Source: Phycomyces nitens
Taxonomy: Eukaryota > Mucoromycota > Mucoromycetes > Mucorales > Phycomycetaceae
NCBI GenBank assembly: GCA_022702545.1
Contig: JAHRBC010000003.1
Location: 3,658,001-3,722,000, forward strand
DNA length: 64,000 nucleotides
Direction: 5' to 3'
Shown here: piece after piece, positions 60,201 to 64,000 of the stretch
How positions within the stretch are numbered: position 1 is the stretch's first letter
Layout of the letters: each line of letters starts with the position of its first letter
Position numbers and translations under genes: made by a program
Notes under the pieces: generated by a model
Databases searched by the model: none
Told to the model about the DNA's origin: nothing
What the model saw: the letters and a program-made list of their open reading frames with translations, nothing else

Positions 60201-61318
60201 TATAGAGGACCTGGCCCTCAGCAGTCGTCAAACATGCTATCCCCTCGCATTGGGCCAGCATACGGGGGTCCTCAGAAAATGGCACCCTCTCCAAACAGCT
60301 CGCGCACCCCCTCTCCTCAAAGATCAATTAGTGGGCATCCTCATCCTGGTCTTAATACACCTTCTCCATCTCCAAGCAGATCTTTTGGAACCGCTTCTCC
60401 CTCTCCACATCTTCAGCCAGGACAACCCTACTCACCCGACGATTCTAGCTCTCCTCCTCATAGCGTAAGTGCCTTGGTGTGTTTGAATGGTCTATATATT
60501 AATCCATTGTACATTTGTACTATTAGCCCAATCCATTAGGAAGTCAAGCAAACGGTATCAAGCAAGTAATCTACAGTAGCAGTGAATGCGAGGTGTTCCA
60601 TTGGAAAGATAAGACATGGTACGCAGCAGAAGGAAGGTGTCTTCTTCAGATCAAGTTGACACACTCCAACCGTGCCTGTGTTGCTGTACAAATCCAAACT
60701 ACTGGACATCTATACCTCAACGCCTGGATCTTGCCAACCACAGTTATTCGGCAGCCATCAGAAACAGATGTCAGCATCTCAGTATTTATGGGAAACCGCA
60801 AGGAGAACTATCTTGTCCACTTTCATAATCCAAACGATGCCCTCTCATTTCTTCATATACTGCAGCAAATGCATTATGAGTCTTGTCAAGCCAGGCCATA
60901 TCAGCATCCTATTCTGCCCCGGTCAACCTCTATTGGAAACCAACAGAATATAACGGACAACAAGCCAGCTGAGAATGTCCCACAGAGTCTCCAGCCTGTT
61001 ATGCAGTTTAAATGTAAACTATTCTTGCAAAATGAGACATCGAGTTGGAGTCCATTTGGATCGGTATCTATGCGTATATCTCAACAGATACCGAGCAAGA
61101 AAATGCATATCTATATCGAGAATGAAAAAAACAAACTCGTTAGTTCGATTGTACGTAGTGGAAATGTGGAAAGGGTCGGCAACAAAAAGGTTACCTTTTT
61201 GCTAAAGAATGAGCAAGAAAGAACAAGCCTGGTGTATATGATTCAGCTAAAAGATGAAAGTACTGCCTCAAAGACATACGATTATCTTCGAGTGAAGAAT
61301 AGTGAAGCCGAGTGGTAA
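57297..61318 (+). CDS. DH-PH domain protein (RhoGEF-like) with C-terminal PH-fold domains
   Basis: Eight exons: 57297-57473, 57539-57643, 57699-57764, 57826-57933, 57982-58074, 58143-58445, 58515-60464 and 60527-61318, about 1,197 residues. After a Ser-rich start, a DH domain begins with 'PLTDLIEAEKSYLETLKIID' (about 40-230), followed by a PH domain (about 285-390: 'VLRDNFVLLPDQ', 'VHLILTNEVLIVCRE'). About 540 disordered residues follow, rich in Ser, Pro and Gln. The C-terminus (about 945-1195) has two PH-fold-like units: 'KTWYAAEGRCLLQIKLTHSN' and 'SSWSPFGSVSMRI', the latter reminiscent of RanBP1/EVH1 domains. Likely a scaffold or exchange factor for a Rho GTPase. The Cdc24 gene in the same window is a separate RhoGEF. 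Exchange activity and GTPase partner are not predictable from this sequence. Confidence 0.82.
60008..60125 (+). repeat. Tandem QIPPQQYQ-coding repeat
   Basis: Inside the large exon of the DH-PH gene, three copies of a roughly 36-42 base unit encode QIPPQQYQ separated by short Gln/Arg/Pro spacers. At DNA level the units are nearly identical (AGATTCCTCCTCAACAATAC), so this is a recent tandem expansion in the disordered region. Confidence 0.85.
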
Positions 61319-62034
61319 AGTCTTGCCTTATATATATATCTATAAACCAAATTGTTATATTGGAAAAACAGATGGACTCTGTAAGCGCATCTCTTATCAC
61401 CAGTCTATAGACACGAGTAAATCATATTGCAATGTAGCTTCTTTAGATTCTTATTATTTGTTAATAAATATATAATAATCTCATTGCCAAGTGAACATTT
61501 GTAGCAGGTGATATCTCACAAATGCCCAGGGTATAGTGAATTGAATGTACTGTATCTTTTAATAAAACATTGATAGATAATCTAGACTTAATTATAATGA
61601 ATCGATTCTTTGATGAATTGAATAATCACCAGCTTTTTTTCTTCTTGTTTGAGTGACATTAATTCGATCAGTAAGAATATTGGACAAGGTTAGAAAGAAG
61701 AAGAAGAAGAAAAAGTCTTTTTTTTTATATCTCTAGTTTGTGAGCTTCTTGTCATTGATAAGAAAAAAGTCTGGTGCTTTATCTAATTGAACCATCAATT
61801 GGTTCTTGTTTATCGCATCTATCTCAAGGTTTCGAAATATTCCATCTCTTGAAATTGAAAGACTTTACATGTTAAAAACTAAACCAATTTCAAACAGCAA
61901 TAAAAAAAAGGGTGTTTAAAGAGTAGGTTTAGTTTGATAAAAGTCACGAGAGGCTTAGACAACTTGTTAAAGTGCATATCAATCTGTGGTTTCAAGTCCA
62001 AGTAGAATTACATTCTCTTTTACCCGATATTCTA
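61319..62034. other. Intergenic spacer before the AT-hook/WD40 gene
   Basis: About 715 AT-rich bases with a GAAGAAGAAG run (61696-61712) and poly-T tracts. No gene was recognised. The frame of the next gene is open upstream of 62035 but lacks an ATG. Confidence 0.5.
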
Positions 62035-64000
62035 ATGGGATTTCTCTATTCCAAAAGTGCCTTTGGTGGCCTTTCAATTGGCATTAAACCGCCATCTACT
62101 GAAGCGAAAAAGCCAAGAGGAAAACCAAAGGCAAAGGCGACAACCATTACAGAATCAACCATTAACATGCTAGCTCGCGGAATTTCCTCCTCACCTGCCC
62201 CACCTCCAAGAGCACCACGAGCCAAAAAAGATCCATCTCTTAAAAAGGAACCTAGAAAAAGAGTTGCCAAAGTGCCAGTGTCATCTGATCCCAATCAAGT
62301 CGATCCATCGACTATTGTCAAGAAACCTCGAGGTCGACCAAAAAAGGTCCCCGTGGAAGCATCATCTACCGAACCTTTATCAACCGCAGTAAAACGAACG
62401 CTAGAAGATGAACCTGTAGTATCTAGAAAACGACTTGCTCCTTTGAAACCAAATGAAAACACTCTTGCTGAATCAATGAGCGAAATTACATCAGAAAGTA
62501 CTACATCTTTGAAAGTAACACCAATTATGTCAAAAGGCACAGATACAGAAAACCCCGTCAAAGTAACAAAGATCCCAAAAACTCCAGGGCAACCGAGAGG
62601 ACCAAGAGCAACAAAAAAGCAGATAGAAGATGAAAAGAAGTCTGTAAAACCAAGAGTTTCAGCAAATTCAAAAGCTATTGCGAGTAAAGTCCCAATTGAG
62701 ACTACTGAGCCTGTCAAGCCTCTGGTGGTGGTACCTCGGGTCGACACGACTCTCAAGCTTGTTTTAGATTCTGATTATAAATTGGAATATGAAATCCATG
62801 GACATTCTAACATGGAGAAGCCCTACACTGCTTTAAACAAAGAAGGCCATTCTGCAAACATATGGGCCTGTGAGTTTGAGCCAACCCTTTCTGAGGACAC
62901 ATCGTCAAATGTTCTTGCACTCTGTGGAGCAAATTATGTGTTATTCTTGGATACAGATCAAGAACGCTATGTAAAAAAATTCACACATCCAGAACCAACA
63001 GAAGAATTCTATTGTTTGGCATGGACAACCCTAAAGGGACCAATTGAAATGATGGACCCAAGAGTACCTGAGGATACCAGTTGCAATATTCTTGCTGTAG
63101 CAGGTGAGCAACAGTAAAGCCGTGTAGGCTGTGTATCTAATCAGATCAAACTTATCAAACAGGTCGGCTTGGATCCATAAAGCTGTTTCTCCCACTTCAA
63201 AACGAGTGTTACAAGTACCTGTTTGGTCATGAAAAGGATGTAACAAGAGTCTCGTTTTCAAAGAAGAATAAAAGGTGGCTATTCAGTAAGTTGATAATAT
63301 TACTTTCTCTTTTTTTTTTAAAGAAAAAATAAAATAAAAGGCATTTCCTGATAAATCATGTATGTAATTGTAAAGGTAGTTCTTACGACATGACCGTTCG
63401 CTTATGGGATATTGGGCCACCAAAGTCTTCTGCAAACTCGTATATGTAGGTCAAGCTATCTTGGCTTGTACGATTCTATATTGACTTGAATTTATCTAGG
63501 TGCCTCGCCAAATTCCATATACCATTTGATTATGATGTACCTACTTCACTAAGCGTCTCATACGATATTTCCCAACTGGCCGTAGGGTGTGCGGCCGGAG
63601 ACATTCCTATATTCACAATAGAAAAGAAACAACTAAAGGCATGGGAGAATGCAGTAGAAAAATGGGCAAAAAGTGGAGACCAGCCAAAAAAGAATACTCC
63701 TTCACTTATTAAGCACAAAAAGGTCTTTCCTGCCGGAACCGAATGGCATGAAGGATACGTAGATGATATCCACATCATAGGAAATACAGGAGAATGCGTC
63801 CATAGCGAGATTGACGGCTTGATAGGTAAATTTAGTAGGTCATGTCTTGCAGTCAATTAACATACAATGATAATCAAGTTTCGCGCGGGTCAGACGACAG
63901 AGAGATCATTATTTGGAATCCTGTAACTAGCACAAAAGAAGATGCTGATATCGAAAAGGCAGTTGAATGGCCAAAGGCTGGAGATAAAGTAAATGTACGA
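62035..64000 (+). CDS. AT-hook and WD40 repeat protein, LRWD1-like (3' end outside window)
   Basis: Partial gene: exons 62035-63103, 63163-63285, 63376-63445, 63500-63825 and from 63879 past the window end. The N-terminal 230 residues are basic and disordered with AT-hook motifs: PRGKPKAK, a classic KKPRGRPKKV, and a weaker GQPRGPRATK. WD40 repeats follow ('CNILAVAGRLGSIKLF', 'GHEKDVTRVSFSKK', 'SSYDMTVRLWDI', 'VSRGSDDREIIIWNP'). The combination and the 'NILAVAGRLGSIKLF' repeat recall the WD part of LRWD1/ORCA and Polycomb EED-like propellers. A role in chromatin binding, perhaps at replication origins, is inference. The last acceptor was taken at ATCAAG (63877-63878) because the nearer TTGCAG leads to a stop. 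Start is the first ATG. Confidence 0.75.

Overview
This window is nuclear DNA of a filamentous, early-diverging fungus, most likely Mucoromycota (Mucoromycotina-like). The genes are eukaryotic and intron-rich, with introns mostly 42-110 nt, GT-AG ends and TNCTAAC-like branch sites. Intergenic DNA is strongly AT-rich. The gene set includes fungal Cdc24, Hsp78, Ykt6, Ran1-type kinase and a MATA_HMG-box factor, together with genes missing from yeasts: CC2D1/Lgd, archaeal-type phosphoglycerate mutase and a SURF4/Erv29 cargo receptor. Species assignment is inference. All exon maps below were made by hand from reading frame, splice consensus and family conservation.

Layout. 0-10.7 kb: a retroelement scrap, a Cdc24 RhoGEF, a very large CRAL-TRIO protein with a repeat-bearing disordered tail and C-terminal membrane anchor, and a minus-strand steroid-reductase-family enzyme. 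10.7-19.7 kb: about 9 kb of AT-rich DNA with no convincing gene, holding weak transposon and tRNA-like scraps and a more GC-rich island at about 15.1-15.95 kb. 19.7-26.7 kb: mitochondrial Hsp78 (13 exons, apparently including a one-nucleotide exon), glucose-6-phosphate 1-epimerase and SURF4/Erv29. 26.7-33.7 kb: an AT-rich spacer, a transposase DNA-binding-domain ORF, Ykt6, an ankyrin-DysF-FYVE-RING ubiquitin ligase and a Ran1-like kinase. 33.8-45.4 kb: a compact block with MFS transporter (-), CC2D1/Lgd (-), NOL8-like (+), HMG-box (+), ApgM (-) and CMC1 (+). 46.3-50.7 kb: 3-hydroxyanthranilate dioxygenase, a mitochondrial carrier and a triose-phosphate-transporter-family protein (-). 50.7-54.2 kb: gene-free. 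54.2-64 kb: a second MFS transporter paralogous to the first, a multidomain DH-PH protein, and an AT-hook/WD40 protein cut by the window end.

Common themes. Two genes act in Rho-type polarity signalling (Cdc24 and the DH-PH protein). Several act on membranes and endosomes (CRAL-TRIO protein, SURF4, Ykt6, FYVE-RING, CC2D1/Lgd). Four act in mitochondria (Hsp78, CMC1, carrier, possibly the dioxygenase product in NAD synthesis). The most unusual observations are at gene-structure level: a candidate 1-nt exon in HSP78, an 11-nt exon conserved between the MFS paralogues, a 19-nt exon in the TPT gene and seven GC-AG introns. At protein level, the standout is a seven-copy motif repeat in the CRAL-TRIO giant.
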